A stretch of 64,000 nucleotides of DNA from the NCBI RefSeq assembly GCF_020892095.1, contig NZ_AP024845.1:2294001-2358000 (forward strand). Reading direction: 5' to 3'. Below are positions 1 through 6,914 of this stretch, piece by piece (positions within the stretch are counted from its first letter, which is position 1; every line of letters starts with the position of its first letter). The position numbers were made by a program, and so were the translations under genes. The notes below the pieces were generated by a model. That model saw only the letters and a program-made list of their open reading frames with translations. It was not told where the DNA came from and did no database searches. Origin of the DNA: Claveliimonas bilis. Lineage in GTDB: Bacteria > Bacillota > Clostridia > Lachnospirales > Lachnospiraceae.

Positions 1-27
1 TTATTATGATGGAAAGAAGGTGGAAAC

Positions 28-912
28 ATGAGTGAATTTTGTCTTGTATGCTCAATGACCAGATTGAATTTCCTGGGGTGGAAGAAAAATCCCCAGATTG
101 TTTTGGCGTTTATTCTGGCATTTGTGTTCTGTGTTATGATGTCTGCCAAGGCTATTATGTTTGCCCGGACCTATGGAACGATCATGCAGATTTTTGAACC
201 TTTTGTATGGGCATTCAGTGATGGAAAATCAATTCTGCTTGCTTCTTTTCTTTTGATTTTCTTCTTTATGGACATGCCCTTTATCAACGAAGCAACACCC
301 TATTATCTGGTCAGGGCCAGGCGAAGTACCTGGATCTGGGCCCAGATCCTGTATATTGTGGCTGTAACATTGATCTATATGTTTTTTATACTGATAGTAT
401 TTTGTATATTATGTGCACCCCTCTCGTTCGTGGGGAATATGTGGAGCGAGACAGGAGCTCTTTTAGGGTACTCTGGTGTGGGAGAGAAGGTGGCGCTTCC
501 TGCTTCAGTGAAAATAATGGAAATGTCAAAACCTTATAAGTGTACGGCCGCTATTTTCTTTTTGATGACCTTATATACCCTATTGGCAGCAACGCTCATG
601 ATGATCTTTAATCTGCTGAAAAATAAGTTTGGCGGCGTTGTAAGTGTATTCATCCTGAATCTTTATGGCCTTCTTCTGAATCCGGATATGGTAGGCAGGC
701 TTTTAAATATACCGGATATATTGCAATATAAAAGTAATGTGATTACTGGGTGGATTTCTCCTTTGAATCATGCCACCTATTATATGCACAATTTCGGCTA
801 TGATCTGTTGCCAAGGTTATGGCACAGTTATCTGATTCTGGTTGTGTGGGTTCTGTTAAATATTTTGATTATCAGAAAGCTGGCCAGGCGTTACCAGTTC
901 GTATTTTCATAG
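28..912 (+). CDS. ABC-2 type transporter permease
   Basis: Integral membrane protein of 294 residues with about six to seven hydrophobic segments (near residues 23-45, 70-85, 105-130, 175-200, 205-225 and 265-285). It has no nucleotide-binding domain. It is probably the membrane half of an ABC exporter, because the next gene 18 bp downstream encodes an ABC ATPase. The start ATG is preceded by GAAAGAAGG at good spacing. No family signature fixes the substrate; ABC-2-like permeases of this size in Firmicutes move lantibiotics, drugs or lipids, and nothing here decides between them. The operon probably begins upstream of the window. The membrane-protein call is firm; the ABC-2 family assignment is moderately sure. 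Confidence 0.75.
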   Translation: MSEFCLVCSMTRLNFLGWKKNPQIVLAFILAFVFCVMMSAKAIMFARTYGTIMQIFEPFVWAFSDGKSILLASFLLIFFFMDMPFINEATPYYLVRARRSTWIWAQILYIVAVTLIYMFFILIVFCILCAPLSFVGNMWSETGALLGYSGVGEKVALPASVKIMEMSKPYKCTAAIFFLMTLYTLLAATLMMIFNLLKNKFGGVVSVFILNLYGLLLNPDMVGRLLNIPDILQYKSNVITGWISPLNHATYYMHNFGYDLLPRLWHSYLILVVWVLLNILIIRKLARRYQFVFS

Positions 913-930
913 AGAAACGGAGGGCAGACG

Positions 931-1575
931 ATGAATGAAGTAATGGTAAAAGTTGAAAACTTGAGAAAGACCTTTCGGGAGCAGGAAGTTCTCAAAGGGA
1001 TAAACTGTGAGTTTTTAAGAGGAAAGACGTATGCTGTGATCGGAAACAACGGTTCCGGAAAAAGTGTATTTTTTAAATGCGTATGCGGTTTTCTTACGCC
1101 TACAGCCGGTCAGGTTACAGTAGGAGGAAAGCAGATTGGAAAAGATGTAGATTTTCCTGAATCTATTGGCCTTCTGATTGAACATCCGGGCTTTATGCAG
1201 CAGATGTCAGCATTTAAAAATCTCCGGTTAATGGCGGGAATCCGCGGTCAAATTACGGATGAGCAGATCAAAGAGGTCATCCGTAAAGTGGGTCTGGATC
1301 CGTCTTCAAAAAAAGCAGTGGACAAATATTCTATGGGAATGAAGCAGAGACTTGGCATTGCCCAGGCAATCATGGAAGCCCCGGAATTGCTGATACTGGA
1401 TGAACCCTTTAATGGATTGGATAAGGGGGGAGTGGAGGAGATACGCGCTTTATTGATGGAGTGGAAGGAGAAAGGGAAAACGATCCTTCTAACCAGCCAT
1501 AACAGTGAAGACATTACTCTTTTGGCAGACCATGTGTGGGAAATGGATGCGGGAAAAATGACACGCGTTAAATAA
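931..1575 (+). CDS. ABC transporter ATP-binding protein
   Basis: Cytoplasmic ATPase of 214 residues that powers the adjacent permease. Walker A is GNNGSGKS at 38-45, the Q-loop region follows near 80-90, a slightly degenerate signature SMGMKQ lies at 134-139, and Walker B LLILDE lies at 153-158, followed by the D-loop and an H-loop in LLTSHN. The length is typical of a stand-alone ABC domain, at the short end because there is no C-terminal extension. It resembles the CcmA/bacitracin-exporter type of ABC-2 ATPase. The start is supported by GGAGGGCAG upstream. It is followed by a hairpin terminator, so it ends the operon. Confidence 0.88.
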   Translation: MNEVMVKVENLRKTFREQEVLKGINCEFLRGKTYAVIGNNGSGKSVFFKCVCGFLTPTAGQVTVGGKQIGKDVDFPESIGLLIEHPGFMQQMSAFKNLRLMAGIRGQITDEQIKEVIRKVGLDPSSKKAVDKYSMGMKQRLGIAQAIMEAPELLILDEPFNGLDKGGVEEIRALLMEWKEKGKTILLTSHNSEDITLLADHVWEMDAGKMTRVK

Positions 1576-1639
1576 AAATATCTGTCTTTACACAATAAAT
1601 ATATTTCAAAATCATTACATAAGATGCATTTATATTGAG

Positions 1640-1684
1640 AATACCTTGAAATTTAATTTATTAATTTTTGAGGTATTTTTTTTA
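1640..1684 (+). terminator. Rho-independent terminator after the ABC genes
   Basis: AATACCT at 1640-1646 pairs with AGGTATT at 1671-1677 across an AT-rich loop, and a run of T follows. It lies 65 bp after the ABC ATPase stop codon. Confidence 0.65.
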
Positions 1685-1717
1685 TTTAACAGGAACTTTG
1701 CTCCCTGTTAAATAAAA
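1681..1717. repeat. Perfect inverted repeat (hairpin) in intergenic DNA
   Basis: TTTATTTAACAGG at 1681-1693 is the exact reverse complement of CCTGTTAAATAAA at 1704-1716, with a 10-base loop. On the minus strand the second arm runs into an A/T-rich tract, so it could act as a terminator in either direction. The rest of the 407-bp gap (1576-1982) holds the upstream terminator, AT-rich sequence without a convincing ORF, and the promoter and operator of the next gene. Confidence 0.6.
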
Positions 1718-1893
1718 CGCTCTGTGGGATATGTATTTGCGCGAAGCGGAAATTGTTGTTTTGGATAAAACTGACGATAAAAAAGAAATGTGAAAATTTA
1801 TCGCTCAATAGAAGTAATAATAGTATAATATCACAAAAATAAAAATATAAATTGTGCATAATTGATGAAAAATAAAAATAGCAGGAAAATATA

Positions 1894-1922
1894 TTGACTA
1901 TTTTACCTAAAAGTAGTAATGT
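1894..1922 (+). promoter_or_regulatory. Sigma-A promoter of the KARI-like gene
   Basis: -35 box TTGACT at 1894-1899, a 17-bp spacer, and -10 box TAATGT at 1917-1922. The predicted transcript start is near 1929, just upstream of the palindrome at 1940. Confidence 0.6.
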
Positions 1923-1939
1923 GATAACAGATATAAGAC

Positions 1940-1953
1940 ATCTGATATCAGAT
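1940..1953. promoter_or_regulatory. Palindromic operator candidate
   Basis: ATCTGATATCAGAT is a perfect 14-bp palindrome located about 10 bp after the predicted transcription start and upstream of the ribosome binding site AAGGAGG. Its position fits a repressor roadblock site. The FadR-type GntR regulator encoded at 4431-5135 is the obvious candidate ligand, but this is inference. Confidence 0.45.
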
Positions 1954-1982
1954 TAGCAAAAAGGGTTAAGGAGGAAAAAGAA

Positions 1983-2969
1983 ATGGCAAACATTTATTAT
2001 GACAAGGATGCGGATTTAAGTCTGGTAACGGACAAAGTAGTGGCAATCGTAGGATATGGAAATCAGGGACGCGCGCAGGCGCTGAATATGAAAGATTCCG
2101 GCGTAAAGAGGATCATCGTAGGAAGCCGTCATGATGGATCTTATGATCAGGCGGAAAAGGACGGATTTGAGGTGTTTCCAATCGCTGAGGCCTGCAAGAT
2201 GGCTGATGTGATCTTCATGCTTCTTCCAGACGAATTTGCACCGAAGATTTTTGAAGAGCAGATCGCTCCTGGATTGGAAAAGGGCAATATTGTTAATTTC
2301 GCTTCCGCCTACAATATTACATTCAAAAAGATTATTCCGCCTGAGTATGTAGATGTTGTTATGGCAGCTCCAAGAATGATTGGAGAAGGAGTTCGTGAGA
2401 TGTATCTAAGAGGAGAAGGCTTCCCAGCATTTGTAGGCGTTGCGCAGGATGCGTCCGGGAAAGCGCTGGAATATGGCAAAGCCCTTTGTAAAGCGATAGG
2501 TTCCACGAAAAAAGGTGCAATTGAGGTATGCTTTGATGATGAAACATGCCTGGATCTGATGACAGAACAGGGAATTTGGCCGATTATCTATCATGTATTT
2601 GTAGAAGCATTTAAACTTCATGTAGAAATGGGACATCCGGAAGAAGCAGTACTGATGGAGGAATACATTTCAAAAGAACCTATGTTCATGATGGAGAAGG
2701 CAGCAGAAATGGGAATGTTCAAACAGCTTCCGTTCCACTCACATACAAGCCAGTATGGACAGCTTAAAAGTTTTGAACTTTTTGATCCGACACAGATTAA
2801 AGAATTTCTCCGCGACAGATATGACAGAATACGCAACGGTGCATTTGCAGAGGAATGGGAGAAAGAACAGAAGGAGAATGATCTGGCGACTCTGAAAGAA
2901 CTGAGCCAAAAGGCAATGGAAAGCGAACTTACAAAGGCAGAAGAACGACTCTTTGAAAAGATTAATTAA
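1983..2969 (+). CDS. Divergent ketol-acid reductoisomerase-like oxidoreductase
   Basis: Protein of 328 residues, the length of class I KARI (IlvC). The N-terminal Rossmann fold carries GYGNQG at 24-29, and the all-helical KARI-type knotted domain begins near residue 185. The acidic metal-ligand pattern D191-x3-E195 and the later E226/E232 region are kept. Two canonical KARI landmarks are altered: the AHG histidine is S108 (FASAYNI) and the lysine of APKGPG is R131 (APRMIGEG). It stands in a GntP/GntR/SDR locus, not with ilvB, ilvN, ilvD or leuA. This suggests an oxidation or isomerisation of a sugar acid or hydroxy acid and not branched-chain amino acid synthesis. The fold call is confident; the substrate is unknown. 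Confidence 0.75.
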   Translation: MANIYYDKDADLSLVTDKVVAIVGYGNQGRAQALNMKDSGVKRIIVGSRHDGSYDQAEKDGFEVFPIAEACKMADVIFMLLPDEFAPKIFEEQIAPGLEKGNIVNFASAYNITFKKIIPPEYVDVVMAAPRMIGEGVREMYLRGEGFPAFVGVAQDASGKALEYGKALCKAIGSTKKGAIEVCFDDETCLDLMTEQGIWPIIYHVFVEAFKLHVEMGHPEEAVLMEEYISKEPMFMMEKAAEMGMFKQLPFHSHTSQYGQLKSFELFDPTQIKEFLRDRYDRIRNGAFAEEWEKEQKENDLATLKELSQKAMESELTKAEERLFEKIN

Positions 2970-2977
2970 TATTACGT

Positions 2978-3012
2978 AAAGGGACGGCGGATCGAACAGA
3001 CCGTCCCTTTCT
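2978..3012 (+). terminator. Intercistronic hairpin, partial terminator
   Basis: AAAGGGACGG at 2978-2987 pairs with CCGTCCCTTT at 3001-3010. The T tract is short, so it may reduce rather than stop transcription into the GntP gene, or stabilise the upstream message. Confidence 0.6.
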
Positions 3013-3036
3013 AAAAGGAAGAAGGGAGGAAAGAAT

Positions 3037-4377
3037 ATGTCTGAAATGGCACAGGTATCATTATGGCTTATTATTTCAATCGTTGTGATTTTGATTTCTA
3101 TTATGAAATTGAAATTAAGTCCAGTTATCGGGTTGATCTTTGGAAGTCTTGTCATGGGGCTTGGATGCGGCATGAATCTGTTAGATACAGCGACAACAAT
3201 TGGAACCGGATTTGGCGACCTAATGGCTGGAATCGGTCTTCCAATCGGTTTAGGCGTTATTTTAGGAAAACTGCTGGAAGAAAATGGAGGCGCTCGTGTG
3301 ATTGCAGAAACGCTGGTAGCAAAAGCCGGCGAGAAATATGCGCTTTACGCTCTTGGATTTGCGGGATTTCTTCTTGCAATACCGGTATTTTTTGATATTA
3401 CTTTTATTATCCTTGTACCTCTTGCAATTGAAGTAAGTAAAACTTTGAAAAAACCTTTGCCATACGCCATTGGCGCTGTAACGATCGGTGCGGCCGGAGC
3501 ACATACTCTGGTTCCGCCTACACCAAATCCTCTTGCAGCTGCACAGATCTTTCATTTTGATCTTGGTATCATGCTTGGTGTAGGGGCAGTTGTCTCCCTT
3601 TTCGTCTATATTATAGGAACAACGATTTATTTTAAAATGCTGGATAAAGGGTTCTGGAATAAAGAAAAAGATGAAACGGGAATTTTGGAAATGAGTGAGT
3701 CAAAGCCAATCCCGGAAGGAGCACCAAGCTTCGGTATGGCTCTGATTCCTTTGCTGCTCCCGGTTGTCTGCATCCTGCTTGACACAGTCAGTACAGCATT
3801 TGGAGTGGATTCCGCTGTACTGTCATTTCTCGCAGACAAAACAATCGCCATGCTCCTTGGAACTCTGGCTGCTTATTTGATCTCTATTAAATCTATTGGG
3901 AAAAATCTGGAAAGTGTAGCGAATAAGGCAGTTGCAGATTCCGGTATCGTTCTTCTGATTACCGGAGCCGGCGGATCGTTTGGAGCTGTGATCAGTGCCA
4001 CCGGATTTGCTGACATCATTGCGGAAAGCTTTACATCAATTGGAACTTCGCCGGTTGTTCTGGTACTGTTTGCCTTTATCATAGCGGTAGTGTTCAGAAT
4101 AGCGCTTGGTTCAGGAACAGTTGCTTCCATCACTTCCATGAACATAATGGCTGGTTTTGCCAGTATGACAACACTGCATCCGGTTTTTATCGCACTGGCG
4201 TGCCTGGCCGGCGGAATCAGTGTTGGACATGTAAATGACAGTGGTTTCTGGGTTGTAACCAACATGTCCGGCTACACTGTAAAGGGAGGACTTAAGTCCT
4301 ACACACTGGCAGGCATATTTATAGCCGTATTCACAATGATTGTTTGTATTGCGGCAGCACTAATCAGCTCCATATAG
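3037..4377 (+). CDS. GntP family gluconate/sugar-acid:H+ symporter
   Basis: Polytopic permease of 446 residues with about 12 hydrophobic segments. Family features include the glycine-rich region GLPIGLGVILGKLLEENGGA near residues 68-87, the VPPTPNPLAAA loop near 160-170, GAGGSFGAVI in the C-terminal half, and GGISVGHVNDSGFWVV near 390-405. GntP proteins import gluconate and related hydroxy- or sugar acids with protons. The gene is preceded by GGGAGGAAAG and lies 67 bp after the KARI-like gene, separated by a hairpin. The neighbouring dehydrogenase and reductoisomerase-like genes suggest that the imported acid is their substrate. The exact substrate cannot be read from the sequence. Confidence 0.88.
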   Translation: MSEMAQVSLWLIISIVVILISIMKLKLSPVIGLIFGSLVMGLGCGMNLLDTATTIGTGFGDLMAGIGLPIGLGVILGKLLEENGGARVIAETLVAKAGEKYALYALGFAGFLLAIPVFFDITFIILVPLAIEVSKTLKKPLPYAIGAVTIGAAGAHTLVPPTPNPLAAAQIFHFDLGIMLGVGAVVSLFVYIIGTTIYFKMLDKGFWNKEKDETGILEMSESKPIPEGAPSFGMALIPLLLPVVCILLDTVSTAFGVDSAVLSFLADKTIAMLLGTLAAYLISIKSIGKNLESVANKAVADSGIVLLITGAGGSFGAVISATGFADIIAESFTSIGTSPVVLVLFAFIIAVVFRIALGSGTVASITSMNIMAGFASMTTLHPVFIALACLAGGISVGHVNDSGFWVVTNMSGYTVKGGLKSYTLAGIFIAVFTMIVCIAAALISSI

Positions 4378-4391
4378 TAAATCAAAAGGTT

Positions 4392-4432
4392 TTCGGACTG
4401 GCATATCTTGCGGAACTGCCAGTCCGAATTTT
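4392..4432. terminator. Bidirectional terminator between converging genes
   Basis: TTCGGACTGGCA at 4392-4403 pairs perfectly with TGCCAGTCCGAA at 4417-4428, flanked by T and A tracts on both sides. It serves the GntP gene from the left and the GntR gene from the right. Confidence 0.85.
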
Positions 4433-5135
4433 AATGATGCAGTGTCAGGGTATCCCACTTATTGATAGAGTGAAGAATTGCGTCGTGCATGGCATTTTGA
4501 TCTCTCTTTTTAAAGGCTTGAAGGATCCGTTCATGGTTTTCCAGCACAATATTCTGATAGATGGAGTTGGAAACCTCCATGGAAGGCTTGAACAATTTCA
4601 TGATCGCATTCCCGATACAGGAAAAAAAAGGATTTTTTGTTGCGGAATAGATATATTCATGAAACTGGACATCTAATTCCAATGTGTCTTCCTTTTTTTC
4701 GGCTTTTTCTTTCATTTGTTCATGCAACTTTTCTAGAAAAAGGATCTCTTCATCAGTAATTGTATTTACGGCAAGGCAGCTGACAGCGTTTTCAATGATG
4801 CGACGAAATTCAACCAGATTATCCTGTGAAGAATTGCTCTGGAGGATCAGCTGATAGGTCAGCGGGTTTAAGGCATCGGAATCAATAGAAGTACGGATAC
4901 GGCTGCCGTGTCCTTTTACAATTTCTACGACGCCGACTGCCTCCAGCATTTTTATTGCTTCACGGATGCTGGATTTTCCGACTCCCAGGTTTTCAGAAAG
5001 TTGATTTTCGGAAGGAAGATACTCACCGGGTTTGAGCTGTCCGGTTGCCAAGGCTTCGGTAATTTTATCAGTAACCATGCGGCTCAAATTTTTTTTGGGC
5101 ATGGGCAAAAGCCATGATTCATTTGATTCTATCAT
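4431..5135 (-). CDS. GntR family transcriptional regulator (FadR/FCD type)
   Basis: DNA-binding regulator of 234 residues. The N-terminal winged helix-turn-helix (residues about 12-75) carries the GntR pattern LPSENQLSENLGVGKSSIREA. The all-helical FCD ligand domain follows, with the metal/ligand histidine pattern around FHEYIYSATKNPFF. FCD regulators sense small organic acids or sugar acids. The start at 5135 is chosen over an upstream ATG because AGGAGG sits 7 bp before it. It is transcribed divergently from the SDR gene and convergently with GntP, so it is the likely local regulator of the 1.9-6.6 kb locus, possibly through the palindrome at 1940. Confidence 0.88.
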   Translation of the reverse strand: MIESNESWLLPMPKKNLSRMVTDKITEALATGQLKPGEYLPSENQLSENLGVGKSSIREAIKMLEAVGVVEIVKGHGSRIRTSIDSDALNPLTYQLILQSNSSQDNLVEFRRIIENAVSCLAVNTITDEEILFLEKLHEQMKEKAEKKEDTLELDVQFHEYIYSATKNPFFSCIGNAIMKLFKPSMEVSNSIYQNIVLENHERILQAFKKRDQNAMHDAILHSINKWDTLTLHH

Positions 5136-5279
5136 ATAAAAACCTCCTAATATTCTAATTTTAACATAATTCAACGACCAATTCTATTTATTTTTGAAAA
5201 ATAGAGTGAATCGATGTAAAAAATATATTTTATCATTTGTGTTGGAGTTTCTGGTACAACTATAGAAAGGGGAAGAAAT

Positions 5280-6059
5280 ATGGGTTTTGAAAAAATGTTT
5301 TCTCTGAACGGAAAAAATGCGTTGATCGTTGGAGGGTCAAGGGGACTTGGAAGGGGAATGGCAGAAGCTCTTTCGGAGGCAGGAGCACAGGTAATCCTTG
5401 CTAGCAGAAAAGAAGAAGAATGTAAAAAAGCAGCAGGAGAAATACAGAAAAAAACCGGCGGAAAGGCTTTTGGACTACGAGCAGATATCAGTGGGAAAAA
5501 CGGTGCTTCCCAGCTGGTGGCAGAGGCGGTAGATTTGGCAGGACATGTGGATATCCTTTTGAACAGCGCAGGAGTCAATGTCAGAAAACCGTCAGTGGAT
5601 TATACGGAAGAAGATTGGGATAGGGTACAGGAGGTACAGCTGAAAGGTGTGTTTTTTACCTGTCAAGCTGCGGCAAGGCATATGATAGAAAAAAAGATCA
5701 GAGGGCGGATTATTAATGTTGCGTCCATCAATGCAAAGGTTGTTGCAAGGGAGGATATCGTTTCTTATGTGGCCGCCAAAGGCGGTGTGATGCAGATGAC
5801 AAAAGCGCTGGCAGCAGAGTGGGCGTCTCATGGAATTACGGTGAATGCGGTCGCACCGGGATTTTTCCAGACAGAACTTACAAAAGTTTTGTTTGAAGAT
5901 TCGGATGTAAGATCCAAATTGTTAAGCCATATACCGATGCGGCGTTTTGGAGATCCAGATCAGGATCTAGGAGGGATTGCCGTATTCTATGCGTCAGATC
6001 TGTCAGCCTATACAACCGGACAGATGTTGTGTGTGGACGGAGGTTATACATTGATATAG
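5280..6059 (+). CDS. SDR family oxidoreductase (gluconate 5-dehydrogenase/KduD-like)
   Basis: Classical short-chain dehydrogenase of 259 residues. The cofactor motif is GGSRGLGRG near residues 18-26, the NNAG equivalent is LNSAGV near 94, the catalytic serine lies in INVASINA, and the YxxxK pair is YVAAK. The C-terminal VDGGYT motif is present. The closest functional groups by overall pattern are gluconate 5-dehydrogenases and 2-deoxy-gluconate or 5-keto-4-deoxyuronate dehydrogenases. The gene starts with a good GAAAGGGG site and diverges from the GntR gene over a 144-bp regulatory gap. A role in interconverting the keto and hydroxy forms of the acid brought in by GntP is inferred. Confidence 0.85.
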   Translation: MGFEKMFSLNGKNALIVGGSRGLGRGMAEALSEAGAQVILASRKEEECKKAAGEIQKKTGGKAFGLRADISGKNGASQLVAEAVDLAGHVDILLNSAGVNVRKPSVDYTEEDWDRVQEVQLKGVFFTCQAAARHMIEKKIRGRIINVASINAKVVAREDIVSYVAAKGGVMQMTKALAAEWASHGITVNAVAPGFFQTELTKVLFEDSDVRSKLLSHIPMRRFGDPDQDLGGIAVFYASDLSAYTTGQMLCVDGGYTLI

Positions 6060-6110
6060 ACGCAGAAAAAAATGATATAATAATATATTAATGACAAGCG
6101 GAGGAAGAAA

Positions 6111-6620
6111 ATGAAATTTAAAGAAATTACTGTGGAAGATATGACATTCAATCCCTTTACAAGGACAAATAAAGACTGGATCCTGATTGCGGCAGGGGAT
6201 GAAGAGGAAAATAATCTGATGACGGCATCATGGGGGTTGTTTGGAACACTCTGGAGAAAAAGTATTGTGGAAATTTTTATCCGCCCTCAGCGCTATACCA
6301 AAAAATTTGCAGACGAGAATGATATGCTCACTATATCTTTCCTGCCGGACGGTTACCGGGAAGCATTGAAGATCTGTGGTACAAAGTCGGGAAAAGATAT
6401 GAATAAATGGGAAGCTGCGGGTCTTCATCCCTATTATGTGGATGGGACAGTAGGAGTAGAGGAGGCAGAACTCATTATTGTGGGAAAGAAACAGTATACG
6501 CAGTGGGTGGATCCGACACTGTTTATTGAAAAAGAGAATGACATAAAATGTTATCCGGAGAAGGACTACCATGAGATGTATATGCTGGAAATTGTAAGGA
6601 TTCTGCAAAAGGAAGAGTAG
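6111..6620 (+). CDS. Flavin reductase-like (FMN-binding split-barrel) protein
   Basis: Protein of 169 residues with the pattern of small flavin reductase-domain proteins: an N-terminal segment on obtaining cofactor contacts (ASWG near residues 42-45), FIRPQRYTKKF in the middle, then LTISFLP. These proteins bind FMN and may reduce it with NAD(P)H. The gene follows the SDR gene after 51 bp with a GGAGGAAG ribosome site, so it may share its transcript. Its stop codon TAG forms the first bases of the inverted-repeat element at 6619-6895. The link to sugar-acid metabolism is positional only. Confidence 0.75.
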   Translation: MKFKEITVEDMTFNPFTRTNKDWILIAAGDEEENNLMTASWGLFGTLWRKSIVEIFIRPQRYTKKFADENDMLTISFLPDGYREALKICGTKSGKDMNKWEAAGLHPYYVDGTVGVEEAELIIVGKKQYTQWVDPTLFIEKENDIKCYPEKDYHEMYMLEIVRILQKEE

Positions 6621-6895
6621 CGTCGGTGTACAAGGGGCAACACGGTCGGTGAAGGGTAGATTTTAGTCCCTTCTTCGTTACTTTCACTCCGCGTACGTCT
6701 CTGTACGCGTCGTTCAAGTGCCTAAAAGGGGCTAAAATCTGCTCCTTCCCGACTCACAGACTCCAGCCGCAGGAATTTCGGGGTTTTTCAAGGCAGACGA
6801 TTGAGGCGTACTGGACGTACGCCGAATGAGGATAACAAAGAAAATCCCCGAAATTACGCGGCTTGGAGCGTATTGTCCCCTTGTACACCGACGCT
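6619..6895. repeat. Composite two-armed inverted-repeat element (MITE-like or structured RNA)
   Basis: Terminal inverted repeats AGCGTCGGTGTACAAGGGG at 6619-6637 and its complement ending at 6895 enclose two large hairpins. Arm A (6645-6753) pairs GTCGG...GATTTTAG with CTAAAATC...CCGAC and contains a GCGTAC/GTACGC mini-hairpin (6691-6708). Arm B (6761-6868) pairs CTCCAGCCGC..AATTTCGGGG with CCCCGAAATT..GCGGCTTGGAG and contains a GGCGTAC/GTACGCC mini-hairpin (6805-6823). The apical part of arm B, read on the other strand, resembles that of arm A (CTTYGTTA...CGTACG). No ORF of note lies within it. It fills the gap between the flavin reductase-like gene and the MATE gene. Confidence 0.8.
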
Positions 6896-6914
6896 AACAT
6901 TTGATTATGACAAA

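Noticed and set aside
1576-1982. Riboswitch or T-box upstream of the KARI-like gene
   Set aside because: No T-box (TGGNACC), SAM, glycine or branched-chain amino acid leader pattern was recognised. The sequence is AT-rich with a terminator, a hairpin, a promoter and a palindrome.
1983-2969. Annotation as ilvC for branched-chain amino acid synthesis
   Set aside because: Two canonical active-site residues differ (H to S108, K to R131) and no ilv or leu gene is adjacent.
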